From the NCBI GenBank assembly GCA_947683625.1, contig CANTUR010000066.1, positions 6,942,501-7,006,500 on the forward strand: a stretch of 64,000 bases of DNA, in the 5' to 3' direction. Shown piece by piece: positions 1-11,370 of this stretch. Made by a program: the position numbers and the translations under genes. Under the pieces are notes generated by a model, which was not told the DNA's origin, searched no databases, and saw only the letters and a list, made by a program, of their open reading frames with translations. Each line of letters opens with the position of its first letter. Position 1 is the stretch's first letter. The DNA is from Mallotus nudiflorus. Lineage: Eukaryota > Streptophyta > Magnoliopsida > Malpighiales > Euphorbiaceae.

Positions 1-559
1 TAATGAAGTTGAGCAAACACATTTAGAGAAATTAATCTTGAATTTATTCTTCAAGCACCCAAGTTCTCAATCTTTAATTCTTGTAATTTTTTTAATTCTC
101 TCAAGAGTGTTTTTAAGTGTGGGTTTATGAGTATCTAATTACTTCATTCAATAGCTTAATTGGTGTTTTGAGTGAGTTGGGTTAGGGTTTTCAAATACTT
201 ATAAGCTAAAAGATTTGTTCTTGGCATTTAGGTTAGAGTGTGAGCCTTGATAAAACACTTAGGTTAAGTATGATCCTTGGAAAAACACTTGGGTAGCTTT
301 TTTTTAAGCTTGTAAGGGTTTAATCTACACTTTGAAGTGGATTGATATTGGATTTAAACTCTCAACAAGTTATTGAGGAGAGGAGTAGGCTTTAAGGGCT
401 AAACCTCTATAAATCTTTGGAGTCCTTATCACTCCTCTTCTTAATTTTATACAACTTTTACTCTGTTTATTGTTACTCTTGGGTATAAAAAAAAAATCAC
501 CCATATTTCTTAAAAAGCTAATTCACCCTCCCTTTCTTAACACTTATGGAATTACATCA
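1..559 (+). mobile_element. Copia LTR remnant (3' end of an LTR)
   Basis: This stretch resembles the 3' part of the SIRE-like LTR at 54887-56219. Both contain spaced repeats of 'aaaacactta' with 'gagccttg' between them, and both end in a run beginning 'attcaccc'. Here the run continues to 'attacatca' at about 559, a plausible LTR end in CA. No primer binding site follows, so this is the right edge of a 3' LTR or solo LTR whose left part lies outside the window. The element is diverged; orientation is inferred from the LTR end. Confidence 0.6.
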
Positions 560-1249
560 ATAATAAACAAAATAGAGAATCATGATATGCCAATGTTGGA
601 TGAAATATTATCCAAATAAAAAAAATAACACATTGATTAGATATAAAATGACAAAAGAATAACAAGTGAAACATTAGGCCTTGAAGTGCTCAATTGAGAA
701 CTCAACGAAAGGGCAAGCCTGTCCCACCCCAATTAAAAACAGTACACATAATAAATGCTAAACTACTACCTAACTAAAATTAATTCCCATAAACATAAAA
801 CATGAAAGCAAGAACATTAACAATGGTAAAGGACACACTGAGTCATAAATAGTTGCTAATTTAGAACTACAAATATAAAAAAAAAAATTAACAAGATAGG
901 AGACTAATTCACTGGTAGTCAAATACAATAAATGCCAGAAATTATTTTGTCTCCTAATAAACATAAATCCAAAAAATCAAAAATTACTAAAATTGCATTA
1001 AATACACACACCCACATAAAAGGCTGATTTCTATAACCTTTTTTACATTACTTGGGGTGATCAAAGAGGTAAAATATAGAGCTAAAATACTCAATGGTGG
1101 CTAGCATCTTAAGTAACAGGTAACATAAGTGCATAGTTATTTATTAAAAAAATAAATTGCATCAAGTATATGTATATATATATATATATATATAACATTA
1201 CAATTGAAAGACAACATACATATAAACATAAATTCAAAGAAAAACTTAC
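560..1249. other. Non-coding flank and putative intron of the MULE relic
   Basis: No open frame here matches a known protein. On the minus strand it begins with a strong splice donor (GTAAGT, 1249-1244) directly after the transposase reading frame. A (TA)n microsatellite lies at about 1170-1194. The downstream transposase exon, which would carry the SWIM zinc finger, was not found, so the 3' end of the MULE gene is probably missing or too decayed to see. Confidence 0.4.
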
Positions 1250-3938
1250 CTTCTGTATATCTAAAATAATGGTGTAGCCCTTGCCATCTCCAAGAGGTAA
1301 ATCATGTTTGAGGCACCTTAAAAACCATGTCCAATTAAATTTGTTCTCCACTAAAACTATTGCCCATGCAACAAGGAACATTTAACTGTTCTCATCCCTC
1401 CCAATAACACACAAAAGCTCTCCTTTATATAATCCTTTTAAAAAACACCCATTTAGTCCTAGTATAGGTCTGTAACCCTTAGTCCAACCCTACTTACACC
1501 CATGGAAACACACATAAAATCTATCAAATCATTTGAGACCGTCCAAATTATCTTTGTTAGCCTTCACTAAACAAGTTGTACCATGAGTAGTTTTGTTTAT
1601 TTCATTCATATAATCATGCAAATCAACAAGTTGATCCTTAAAATCACCTAAAATCTACCTCATAACTTTCACTTTAGTATTTCTACAAAGTGACATTGAA
1701 GCCCTGAGTTTATATTCAAACTTGCATAAAGCCACAAGTTCCTTGATTTTAAATTATTCGTTGTGACATGATCCTATTCTTTAATTGTACAGTAAGGAAA
1801 TTAGAAGTTGCCATCTTATTCCTATTAACTCTGGTACAATTATACTTGTGTTTATATGTCTTAACAATCAAACTATCATAATTATTTTCATAACTTACAA
1901 ACAATACCCATGGACACTTATCTTTGCATTTTGCCCTTACCCTCTTCCCTTTATTTTTCATAAAATGTACCCCTAAACCCTTCATTATAGCATAGTTAAT
2001 AATAACAAACCTAAACTGATGTACATTTTCAAATATCATACCCAAACAAAAGACAAGAATAGTAGCTTTTAGATCAAACTTCAGTGTACTACTAGGTATC
2101 CTTAAAGCATCATCTCTACATGCTTCATTGCTTTCACTATAATATTCCCCTAGATCATCACTATCTATGTACTTAGAAATTATTGAATTTTCTCCATCAG
2201 ATTTGCCTCCAACATCATTAGCTTCATCTACCTCAATTTCTTCTTCTACTTCCTCAACAGGTACCTGCTCACTTATCTCACCAATCTCATCAATAACTAC
2301 TTTAGTTCTATTCTTTTTTTTTATATATATATACTCTCAAAATTTATTCCTAGACTTCTGAAGTTCTTCCTCATCATTTTCTGTTAATAAATCAATAGGC
2401 ATAAGAAACTCATCAAATGTAAGATGAGGTTCAACTTCCTCTACATTTGTAGGAGCATTGACTTCATGAATACTAGGTTCATATGTTTCAGGCAGACTAT
2501 TCAGTTTTTTTGTTTAAAGTAGACTACCTGACCCCACTTTAATAAAAGGTTGGTTTTGACTAACATTATCAACCATATTAGTAACAATATGATCAATATA
2601 TAACTGTAATTCTTCACTACTTCCTAACTTTTGTCCCATTTCCATAACACCAACATCATCACTTAACAATATAAAGTTACCCTTACTAGGGCACTTGTAA
2701 TATAAACCATTTATCCTAATTTACCCCCATGTCCTTCACATATGATAGTAGATTTGGGTAAGACAGTAAATCCAAATCAAAGTTCTCTTCGACAATATCA
2801 GTTTTACTAAGTAAGTAATTGACAAAACTCATATTGAGACCTCTAAACTTATAAACTTTTTAGCTTTAGGCTGCTAAAGTTTCATTTTGTATATCTAGGC
2901 TTTCGAACTTCATGAGTTTGAAGTTTTAAACCCTACTGTCAATTTTAATAAAAACTATTTCCTTTTCGTCATTGAAGTTCTATATTTCTAATATTTATTC
3001 CATTTTTTTACCTTTTAATACTTATATCACTTTTAAACTTTTTTCACCAATAAAAATAAATTTACTTATTTTAATTTCTAATATTTTAAATTAAAAACAT
3101 AAATTTATACACATTTTTAAATAATTTTAAATTTTAAAAATAAATAAACAAGTTAATGTTAAAATTAAAAAAATTATAATAAAATTATTGTTTTTCAAAA
3201 TAAAATATTATGATGAAAAAGAACACCATAATTAAAAGATATTATGATAAAAATATTTTATAATTCTTCAAAATTTAAATTTTATATTTTCAATACATTT
3301 TTTTTAGTTTTTTGTACAAAATTTTGATTAAATTATTTTGAATAATTTTTTTATAATATAACTTTTATAAATAGTTGATACCAATGTATGTTCGTGCGTC
3401 ACCAAAAAATGGTAATAGATTTTTCAATAAACTCAAACTTTTATAATTGTAATCTAAACCTTTATTTTTTTATCATACTTTTTGAGTATATGAAAAAAGT
3501 TTATATTGTAAAAATTATTCACAATAATTTAAATTATTGTGAAAAACAATAGTATTATTATATTTTTTAAAATTTAGCATTATAGAATTAATTTGTTTGT
3601 TTATTTTTAAATTTTTAAATTATTTAAATATGTATATAATAATTTAAAATATTAGAAATTAAAATAAATAAATTTATTTTTTACTGGTAAAAAAAATTTA
3701 AAAGTGATATAAGTATTAAAAAGAAAAAAATAGTATGAATGTTAGAAATATAAAACTTTAGGGATCAAAAATAAATAATTTATATTAAAAAATGAATAGA
3801 AATGTTTAAAACTTCAAATTTATGAAATTTAAAAACCTAAATATATAAAATAAAATTTTAGAGATCTAAAACTAAAATACCGATAAATTTAGGAATCTCA
3901 AAATGGATTTTGCCTAACTAATTAACCTCATTCTCCAT
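1250..3938 (-). pseudogene. Mutator-like (MULE) transposase pseudogene, split by a nested element
   Basis: The minus strand carries a recognisable mudrA-type transposase. In order: an ATG at 3938, an N-terminal domain with the motif NGLYYKCPSKGNF (about 2720-2680), an acidic linker (2500-2170), the MuDR DNA-binding region (FENVHQFRF, about 2035), KELVALCKFEYKL (about 1740), and the catalytic core with LKGLYKGELL, VAWAI and NKFNWTWFL (1450-1320), ending at GKGYTIILDIQK beside a GTAAGT donor. The frame is nearly continuous but has several stops and a 1-nt shift near 2725. The first catalytic Asp, in the family motif LDGC, reads LNGC (codon at 1453-1451). Element 2821-3914 interrupts the N-terminus. 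It would once have cut and rejoined MULE ends; it is certainly inactive now. Confidence 0.85.
2821..3914. mobile_element. Foldback (long terminal inverted repeat) MULE-type element
   Basis: The arms, about 2821-3240 and 3490-3914, are inverted copies of each other over roughly 420 bp with scattered mismatches. The outer ends are GACAAAACTCATATTGAG on the left and, reverse-complemented, GGCAAAATCCATTTTGAG on the right. Flanking 9-mers match at 8 of 9 positions: TAAGTAATT at 2812-2820 and TAACTAATT at 3915-3923. A 9-bp target duplication is the Mutator-superfamily signature. The AT-rich loop (about 3240-3490) has no coding potential, so the element is non-autonomous. It sits inside the MULE transposase frame. 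Confidence 0.85.
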
Positions 3939-4945
3939 GATAATAAACTTACGTCCAAGATTAATGATAAGCTTAACAAAAGAATTTGTCATTCTGCAAA
4001 ATAATAATAAAGAACATTTTTTAACTTTGTAATGCATTGCTATTGTTTATTGAGTAAAATATAAACAAACAATATGCGCACGGTCAAATCATCCGACCAA
4101 TTACATAGTACGACTACCAATTGATATTAGCAATCAATTCTAGGCCAAATAAATGCATTCAATATTATACATCTACCAACTTGCTGAATTCCTTACAAAT
4201 TGGGGACCACAAGCTCAATAATTTTTTAAAAAATAGAGATAGGAATAAAATACAGATCACAGCAGCATTTACACACAACAATCCAAACACAAAATATATT
4301 ATATTACTTAAAAGACAACAAAAACTAATTGTTTACGTACCTTTACAATACTGTTGATAGATTCTGACAATGTTAAGGCATAAGCACTTTCTGTCACTTT
4401 GTGGTTCACAAGTAGACAATATGATGAAATTACGTTATAGTTAATTTTTGGTGGGAGACAACAAAATCTTTAATCACTTTGTATTTAGTGTTCCTCTCCT
4501 CATCGGCTCTCTTTGTCAACTGCGTTCACTGTTGTAAGCATGGTGTACGCAATGCAAACAGAGCGTATTCCTCACTCCCATTAAGATCATCAGAAAAGGG
4601 CATGATGTTATAGAAAATAAATATTTAAAGGGCTTTTAAAATACAATAAATATGTAGAGATTCAATAAAATAAAACACAAAAGTTCAGAGGCCAGCTGAT
4701 GGGTTTTTCCTTCTTTTAGCTACAAATTAATTCCATAAATTAATTAATAACATATATCTGGCAAGGTGTTTTTCTATACGAGCAAAATTGGCATCATCTA
4801 TTATATACATTTCTTTCTTATTTCTGCAATATGTCATCATATATACCTAACTAAACTAAACTTTACTAAGCTAAAAGAGACTATAAAGAATATCAGGACA
4901 TTTACAAGACATGGTGGACACTTCTTTTGGAACCATGTTGGATAA
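3939..4945. other. Non-coding region between the MULE relic and the receptor kinase
   Basis: On the minus strand this holds the 5' flank of the MULE gene (left part) and the 3' untranslated and flanking region of the receptor kinase (right part, about 4600-4945). A 78-codon plus-strand frame at 4121-4357 has no recognisable domain and is probably chance. I see no other gene, and no boundary repeat of the MULE could be fixed. Confidence 0.4.
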
Positions 4946-7900
4946 TTAGCGAGTTTGGATTTCAGTAATTGAGACCTCATTTATAGAGTATGATCCTTTT
5001 TCCCAAGGTGAGTTTGTATTGCTTGAAGTTTCTCTGATAATGAAAGCGGGTTGTTTTGGTGATGGGAGAGCAGTTTCACTCTTCAACATTAGAACAACTT
5101 CTAATATGGCTGGTCTGTCCACTGCATTTTCTTGAACACATAAAAGTCCAACTTGAATGCATCTCAAGGCTTCATGACGATCACAAGACTCCACTAATAT
5201 TGGATCTACTATCTCCATTGCTCTGCCTTCACCCCATAACTCCCATACCTGAGTATGTTGTAGCATTAACATAAACAAACAATTTGTTCATCAAGATAAT
5301 AGGGAAAAAAAGCCAAGGGTATGTGCTAGAACTTCATAATATCACTCACTTGTTCTATCAAGTTTAGGGAAGAATCTTCGTGGCTAAAACCATTGCTCTT
5401 CTTTCCACTTACTATCTCCAATATTATGACCCCAAAACTAAAAATGTCAGATTTTGTTGAAAATTTCCCAAATAATGCATACTCCGGTGACATATATCCA
5501 CTGCATAATATAATAGAACAAGGTTCATGACAATTTTTCTTCTTAATTTAAAAACTGTGTTTTGCTGTTGACTGTGCATACATATGCAATAACTAATTTG
5601 CTTACTATGTTCCAACAATTCTGCTTGTGTTGCCTTGAATTTGATCATTTTTGAATATTCTGGCCATTCCAAAATCTGAAATTTTGGGATTCATCTCTGC
5701 ATCCAATAGAATGTTGCTACTTTTCAGATCTCTATGAATAATTGTCAGCCTTGAGTCATGATGAAGATATAAGATCCCACGAGCTATTCCAACAATAAGA
5801 TCGAAGCGTTTTCTCCAATCCAGCAGGAACTTTCTTGTTTGATCTGATAAAATAAGGTTCCAACCAGGCCTACCTCAATCATATCAATTTGTACATATAA
5901 GCAGTCTTTAAAACCAGACAGCGGATGAAAGAATATTAAAGGACTTACGAAAAAGAAACGAGTCCAAACTTTTGTTGGGCAGGTATTCATATATCAACAT
6001 TTGTTCCTTTCTCTCAATGCAGCAACCTAAAATTTTGACGAGATTCTTGTGTTGGAGCTTCGCAATCAAAACAGCTTCATTTTCAAATTCTTCAATTCCC
6101 TGCCTTGAATTTTTCGACATTCTTTTTACTGCAATCTCTTGTCCATCAGCTAACTGACCCTGAAATCATGTGCAAACAATAAACTCACCCTTAATGGATA
6201 AATTGTATGTGTGGTCACTAATCTTTATATTTTTCATAATTTCACTCTTGAACTTCAATTTGGTTCTTTTTAGTTATCTACTTTCAATTTATATTTCGCA
6301 TGCAAGCACCTTGGTAGTTTTCTACTAAATTTGATGATATGATCACATCATTTGCCATATTTTTATCTAACAGCGCTTATCATCAATTAATATAAAATAA
6401 AATAAAATATGTGGCATATGATGTGATTATTCTGATTGACATTCTATTAAATTTATTAGAAAATGTGAAGGAACTCCCTTATGAAACAATAATGAAAGTT
6501 AGATGATTGGACATAAATTTATGAACAAAGTATAGCATTTGGTGACTTTAAACAAAAATTTAAAGCCAATTTTTATTCCTGATCATGTAGAACCCAGAAA
6601 AACAAGCGGATATTTTCTAAATTAAAAGACTTCACCTTATAAACGGTGCCAAAGCCGCCTTGTCCAATTTTGTTTGATGGGGAAAAGTTATCAGTGGCAG
6701 AACATATGGTGTTGAGATGAAAAAATTCGAAGTCCAGATGGTTACTGGTTCCTTTTCTAATCTTATTTCCTGCGGCTAATGTATGTTTGGAGTATTTTAA
6801 ACCACTTGAACGCTTGTTCCTTCTTTTCTTCACCACTTTTGCTCTTTAACGAAATAAAATAAAACAAAAGATTCATGTCAAATTACCATGTTTGAACATA
6901 GACGAAGATACAGAACATCTCAATAGTATGAATTTGATTTTTACCCTTTGTTTTTCCTCATCCTATGGCAAAAATAGACCAATATGATAGTAAGCACAAA
7001 CCAAGCAGAAGCAGCAGATAATATTACGACTGATAGCACTCCTTTCCTTCGGAAAACACTTCTTGATCGTCTCATACTCTCAACTGCACAAATGTTTGTC
7101 TCTAGTATATATCTATTGAAGGAAAGCAACAATTGAACAAAAACATCAAAAAGAATCACAGTACCTAGTTCTTGTGCATCAACACGAACGTGGAGATCGT
7201 AGCCAGTGCCATCCAAGTAATTTCTGATATCAATTAATTCTCCATACCATGTTAAACAACCACTTTCATTCTCGGAAATATACATACTTGCATATGCGGA
7301 GCAGGAGCAGTTACTCTTACATTTTCTTTCACATTCCATACGACTTGTACTCATATTAACCCACACTGCTGCTGAGGAATCAGGAAGTTTGACACTTGCC
7401 ACTCTCATAAATCCTTCTCCATGCCCACAAATAGATGACGAATTCAGTCGCTTCTGGACACATCCACCTGCTCCATCTCTTAAATTCCAGTCCTTTGGTG
7501 ACTTGGGTTCGTACCCAGGTAAGCATTTGCATTCAAATGCAATGACACTGTTAGCATCACATCTGCTATTAGCACCACATTTTCTATAAAAATTACAACT
7601 ATCGTGAGGAGTTGACCATATCTCTTTCCATTGGTTATGGTGTTGATGCCATGTTTGCCACCTGAGCAATCCTGAATCATCCAGAACTAATCTCCATACG
7701 ATAGAAGCATCTGTAGAAAAACAACTGTAAGATATCTCATCTTCATTTTTAACCAAACCAGATTTAAGACTATTATAATAGTAACTTTTCCATGGCCAGG
7801 GATCAGATCGCCAAAACAAATGTCCTGTGTCATTGTATAGAACAAACTGCGGCGAGCCACTCGGGTTGAGCTTAAACGAATAGTCTCCAGTTGCAGGATC

Positions 7901-8425
7901 ATCTGCAGATCTCCATGATGTGAGAAACCAGTTCATACGTGATATCTTATTCAGCCCCAGTTTCATCCCCTGTATTAATGTATCTGTTGGATAATCGAAG
8001 CTTTGCCACAAAGTTCTCCCACCAAGATGTAAAACCAAATTTCCTGTATCCAAGAGCTGAGCTGCCAGATTATCTGTTGATTCTACAGAAACATTGGTCG
8101 ACCAAACTGGACTAACATTATCGTCACTAAAAAGAACAAGGTTTCCTTGTCGATTAATGGAGAGAATTCCTGAGGATCCGCCGATGGGATTGTTCCTGTT
8201 GGCCACCCATACTACAGTTCGCACTTTTAATTTATTGAACCAGATGCCAACATATCTGTGGTCAGGATTACCAGGGCTGAAAAATCCTAATGCAAAATTC
8301 TTTTCTTCAGAGATGAGGAAATCGCCTTCTTTAAGAGGTTGGTCTATGGTTATGCTGTCTTTGCAAGAAGCAAATGTTATGAATTGGAGGAGTAGAAGAA
8401 TTGAAAAGTGTGTTGTAGCTTCCAT
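4946..8425 (-). CDS. G-type lectin S-receptor-like serine/threonine-protein kinase, 7 exons, 836 aa
   Basis: Plasma-membrane receptor kinase of the S-domain class. Exons (minus): 8425-7165, 7083-6945, 6843-6636, 6159-5949, 5843-5606, 5500-5350, 5248-4946. All introns are GT-AG and the joined frame is open, ending in TAA. Residues 1-21 are a signal peptide; about 22-150 a bulb-type lectin domain (WVANRNNP at 73-80); then the S-locus glycoprotein domain, a Cys-rich EGF-like segment and a PAN domain to about 415. The membrane helix is about 436-459. The kinase has GQGGFG (527-532), Lys548 in VKRM, HRDLKSSN (Asp645), DFGMAR (Asp663) and MSPEYA. The C-terminus is the usual SxNEVSxTE type. The start at 8425 is chosen over an in-frame ATG at 8485 because it gives a clean signal peptide. 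The seven-exon structure and length are normal for the family. The ligand is unknown; family members act in self-incompatibility, defence or wounding. A decayed paralogue lies at 14.0-20.3 kb. Confidence 0.95.
6214..6556. repeat. Degenerate inverted repeat (MITE-like) inside intron 3 of the receptor kinase
   Basis: Intron 3 (6160-6635, 476 bp) is far longer than the other introns (81-105 bp). Its middle reads as an imperfect inverted repeat: GTCACTAATCTTTATA near 6215 against, on the opposite strand, GTCACCAAATGCTATAC near 6550. Inner matches lie around 'cacatcatttgcca' (6345) and its counterpart near 6420. This looks like an old MITE that expanded the intron. No clear target duplication was identified. 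Confidence 0.5.
7084..7164 (-). other. Intron 1 of the receptor kinase: 81 nt, in frame and stop-free
   Basis: The donor is GTACTG (7164-7159) and the acceptor ends TTTGTGCAG (at 7084). Removing it joins ...AQEL to VESMRR, which matches family members. The intron is exactly 27 codons long with no stop, so the unspliced message would read through and add a hydrophobic 27-residue segment just before the membrane helix. Confidence 0.85.
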
Positions 8426-8539
8426 TACTGTAAAGAAAATATAAAAAATAAATAAATAAAGGCCTTCCTTAAGTCTTTTTAACACGATCTATGGTTATGG
8501 TATCTGTTATGAAAAAAGACGGAATTGATATTAGAAATT

Positions 8540-8565
8540 TATGGAATTGATATATTTTCTATTCC
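8540..8565 (-). promoter_or_regulatory. Possible TATA-like element upstream of the receptor kinase
   Basis: On the minus strand AAAATATATCAAT lies about 130 nt before the chosen ATG. Just before the ATG is a pyrimidine-rich run ending TTTCTTTACAG, which resembles a splice acceptor and could belong to a 5'-UTR intron. Both are weak in such AT-rich sequence. Confidence 0.25.
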
Positions 8566-8880
8566 CTTAATCGACAGTCAATGGGTACGTATTTTGCTTT
8601 TCTTTTTCAAAGATTTTTTTTGTTCAAAGATAAGAAAATTCCAAGTCAATGGCAGGGTTAATAGCAAATATTCCATTTCTTTAATTTTGAAAAGGAAAAA
8701 TTATAGAATCAGTGTCTCAACTTTCTAATTTTTGCTGTTTTGGCTATGAATTTTTTTAAAATTTATTTTTGTCTCAATTTGTGAGCCCTCAAGTAATGTC
8801 AGAGTGCTGATTGACCACTAGTAGAACCCACTTTTTATAAATTATCCCTTAATTCACCTTCTTCCCCAAACAGAGGAATT
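8566..8880. other. Non-coding upstream region of the receptor kinase
   Basis: AT-rich with no recognisable protein-coding frame, repeat or RNA gene. It probably contains part of the receptor-kinase promoter. Confidence 0.35.
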
Positions 8881-8885
8881 AGCGC

Positions 8886-8908
8886 AAAAAAAAAAAAAAA
8901 AAAAAAAA
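8886..8908. repeat. Poly(A) homopolymer tract
   Basis: An uninterrupted A run of about 23 nt. A second A run of about 17 nt lies near 9144-9160. Confidence 0.9.
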
Positions 8909-8914
8909 TCTGCA

Positions 8915-9058
8915 ATGAGAAAGAGAGCAGCAGCAGCAGCTCCCTCCATCCTACTCTTTATCTTTGTCTTCATCATCAAGGATTTTTACCAATTTAGTGT
9001 AGAAAAGAAATTTTTTTGCCAATTTAGAGTGATTCTGAAAGTAATTCTCAATTTGTAA
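8915..9058 (+). CDS. Small ORF with a signal-anchor-like N-terminus (doubtful)
   Basis: The 47-codon frame starts MRKRAAAAAPSILLFIFVF and stops at TAA 9056-9058. The basic start followed by Ala-rich and hydrophobic residues looks like a signal peptide or membrane anchor. Nothing downstream continues as a protein, so this may be the first exon of a lost gene or chance. It is not recognised as any family. Confidence 0.15.
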   Translation: MRKRAAAAAPSILLFIFVFIIKDFYQFSVEKKFFCQFRVILKVILNL

Positions 9059-9285
9059 TAAAAAAAATAATTTTAAAAAGGCTAAACCTATTCTGTCACT
9101 GTTTTTTTCATCAATTAAATTGACATAGTTATGTTTTTTTTAGAAAAAAAAAAAAAAAAAGGAAATCCGTCAATTAAAATGATGGAGTCATAACAGTTTT
9201 ACAATTTGTAAGAAGTCTGCCAGTTTTGACTGGCTAGAGACGTATGGGCTTGGAATTTAGTTGTTGTTTGTTTGGAATTCATGAT

Positions 9286-9288
<3 letters not shown>

Positions 9289-9376
<88 letters not shown>
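9289..9376. repeat. Compound microsatellite (AT)n-(ATT)n
   Basis: About 22 AT dinucleotides (9289-9332) run directly into about 15 ATT trinucleotides (9331-9376). It is likely polymorphic in length. Confidence 0.95.
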
Positions 9377-9377
<1 letters not shown>

Positions 9378-10440
9378 TAAGGATCTCAACTGATAAATCA
9401 CTTATATACGATTTTAATTTTATATCTTAGATGTTTTTAAAAACAAATACTAAATCAATGCCTAAAGAAAAGGACAATACATTTTTTTTTTCTGTTTTTA
9501 GTATGCCCATCATAAATGATAATGAGAAAAATTAAGAGAGCAAAAGCAATAAAATTTTCTATAATTTTACTAAATTATATTATGGTCAATTTTTTTAAAT
9601 TTGTAATTTAAGTTAATAACTTTATGCTTGTTATCATTACTTTAACTTGAATTATTAATAGTTAATTTAGGATAACTCCAATATGCCAAATTTATATAAT
9701 AGTTTAAATAATTTCAATTAATTTTAATAATCATAATTTATTAAATAATTTAAATAAAAATTGTAATATATTTATCAAAATTACATATTCAAAAATAATT
9801 AAATTTTTCCTTATTTATATTTCCAATTGTAAAACATGACTATTTTTTTAAAAAAAATTAATTACAATTAATTTTAAATTTTCTAATAGTTTATATTGTT
9901 AAAAAGAAGATTAAAATATAAAATCAGTCAATTAAAAAATAAAAATAAAAATTCTTTTAGCATGATGATTGAAATGGAAAAAAAAAATATATCTTTTAAC
10001 TGATGTATATAAAATTATCTGAGAATTATTATGGACTTTATAGAACTTAGTAATACGACAAATTTTTTAAGATTTAATTATACAAAAAGAGATAGCCAAA
10101 TACCTCATTTCACCCATAAATTTTATCCGTTTAACCCATTCCACACGTCAACTCTAAAATTATATTGAATTTTTATTTTAAATCGATTTCATTCTAAACT
10201 TAATGTTTTCATTCCATTGAGCTCACAGGGGAACAAGAAGGTGAAATTCACGCCTTTTTTTAGCAGCTAAGTACAAAAAAAGTTGCTGACACAGATATAA
10301 TTATATATAATAAAAAAAGCATATAAAGTTCCAATTGAATCCCTAAATTTCTTCTTGGGCATTTTATCAAACAAGTGGTGAGCAAAATTTAGAGTTACAT
10401 TGTTTCAATTTTTTATTTTTTTTTTTGCCTTCTTTGTTCT
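9377..10440. other. AT-rich intergenic stretch
   Basis: No open frame or RNA gene can be supported. The sequence is very AT-rich with several short A/T homopolymers. Confidence 0.4.
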
Positions 10441-10700
10441 TACATTCCTCATAGCTTGGTCGCTATGGCCAACAATCACAAACGCAGCCATGAAATCAGC
10501 TACATGATTCGCCTCTCTGTAAACATGAACCAGGATTCTTCAATAGCAAACAAATCTGCTTCCATTGGTTTAAGTTAACTTGGCACTGCACTTCACTGAC
10601 TGGCGGATAGATATTCTCTGCTATGCTATTTGAAGTCAAAATACACAACACGTCAAGCTCCAACGCTGGCCAGAGAAGCATTTTTGCCACATTTCTATGC
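10440..10700 (-). pseudogene. RNase H-like fragment (non-LTR retroelement type)
   Basis: On the minus strand the peptide VHVYREANHVADFMAAF (about 10545-10495) matches the C-terminal motif of plant RVT_3-type RNase H domains, where a REANxVAD core is typical. The upstream part (ELDVLCILTSNS, then VSEVQCQV) could be the preceding strand and helix but lies in another frame. Only about 200 bp is recognisable and frames are broken, so this is a short relic. A 29-bp direct duplication (two copies of 'gccagagaagcatttttgcc') sits beside it at about 10669-10722. Confidence 0.4.
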
Positions 10701-10828
10701 CAGAGAAGCATTTTTGCCACATTATTATCTTTTACTATTAAACTTTTTCATCTCTTATAAGAAATTTCCTTCCCTCCATCACTGTAAATTAAAGTTTGAA
10801 CCATTGGAACCCAAATCACAAACCAATA

Positions 10829-11235
10829 ATGAGTAACCAAGAAAATGACCAAAAACAGCAACAGCACTGCCATTCTTACAATCCAGAAAATGACCTCAAA
10901 TAGCAACAACACATTCAAGAACTACAAGATGACCAACAACTCATTCAACAACAACAACAAGAGCTTCAACAACCAGAAAAAGAAGAAGAAGAAGAAGAAA
11001 AACTACAACAGCAACAACATAATAATCAAACAATCAACAATCCACCACTCACCATGAACTCTTGTTCTCCACCTTCAAAATTTCCTCCTACACCTCCATC
11101 ACAGCATCAACACTTGGACTCCCCCATCAGATGACCCGTAAAACCCCTGAGCTCTGCCAACCTCCATCGATGTTGGCTCAGGCCCTTTGGTCAATTAAAC
11201 AACAGATTTGCATATTCTAAATAAGCAAACCGCCA
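10829..11235 (+). pseudogene. Gln/Glu-rich coding fragment of an unidentified gene
   Basis: From ATG 10829 one frame reads MSNQENDQKQQQ, then a TAG, then Gln-rich and Glu-rich runs (QQQQQELQQPEKEEEEEEK), then a Ser/Pro segment with SKFPPTPPSQHQHLDSPIR before another stop near 11132. The amino-acid bias continues across both stops in the same frame, which suggests a real but decayed 5' exon rather than chance. I do not recognise the family; the low-complexity part carries little information. The downstream exons were not found. Confidence 0.35.
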
Positions 11236-11370
11236 ATTAAACTTGATGCTTGCCGCACTGTCCACATGTAGCGCACGGAACATATGTGACAACAGTACAA
11301 TAAAAAAACTCACAGATTCTGAAACAAAAATTGAAATGACCACAACAATTTTAGAGTGGACGAGAGAAGA

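Noticed and set aside
4121..4357. 78-codon plus-strand ORF as a gene
   Set aside because: No domain, no similarity to anything recognised, and AT-rich composition like its non-coding surroundings.
8426..8485. Upstream in-frame ATG giving a 20-residue N-terminal extension of the receptor kinase
   Set aside because: It would put charged and hydrophobic residues before a clean signal peptide, and a splice-acceptor-like run lies just before the ATG at 8425.
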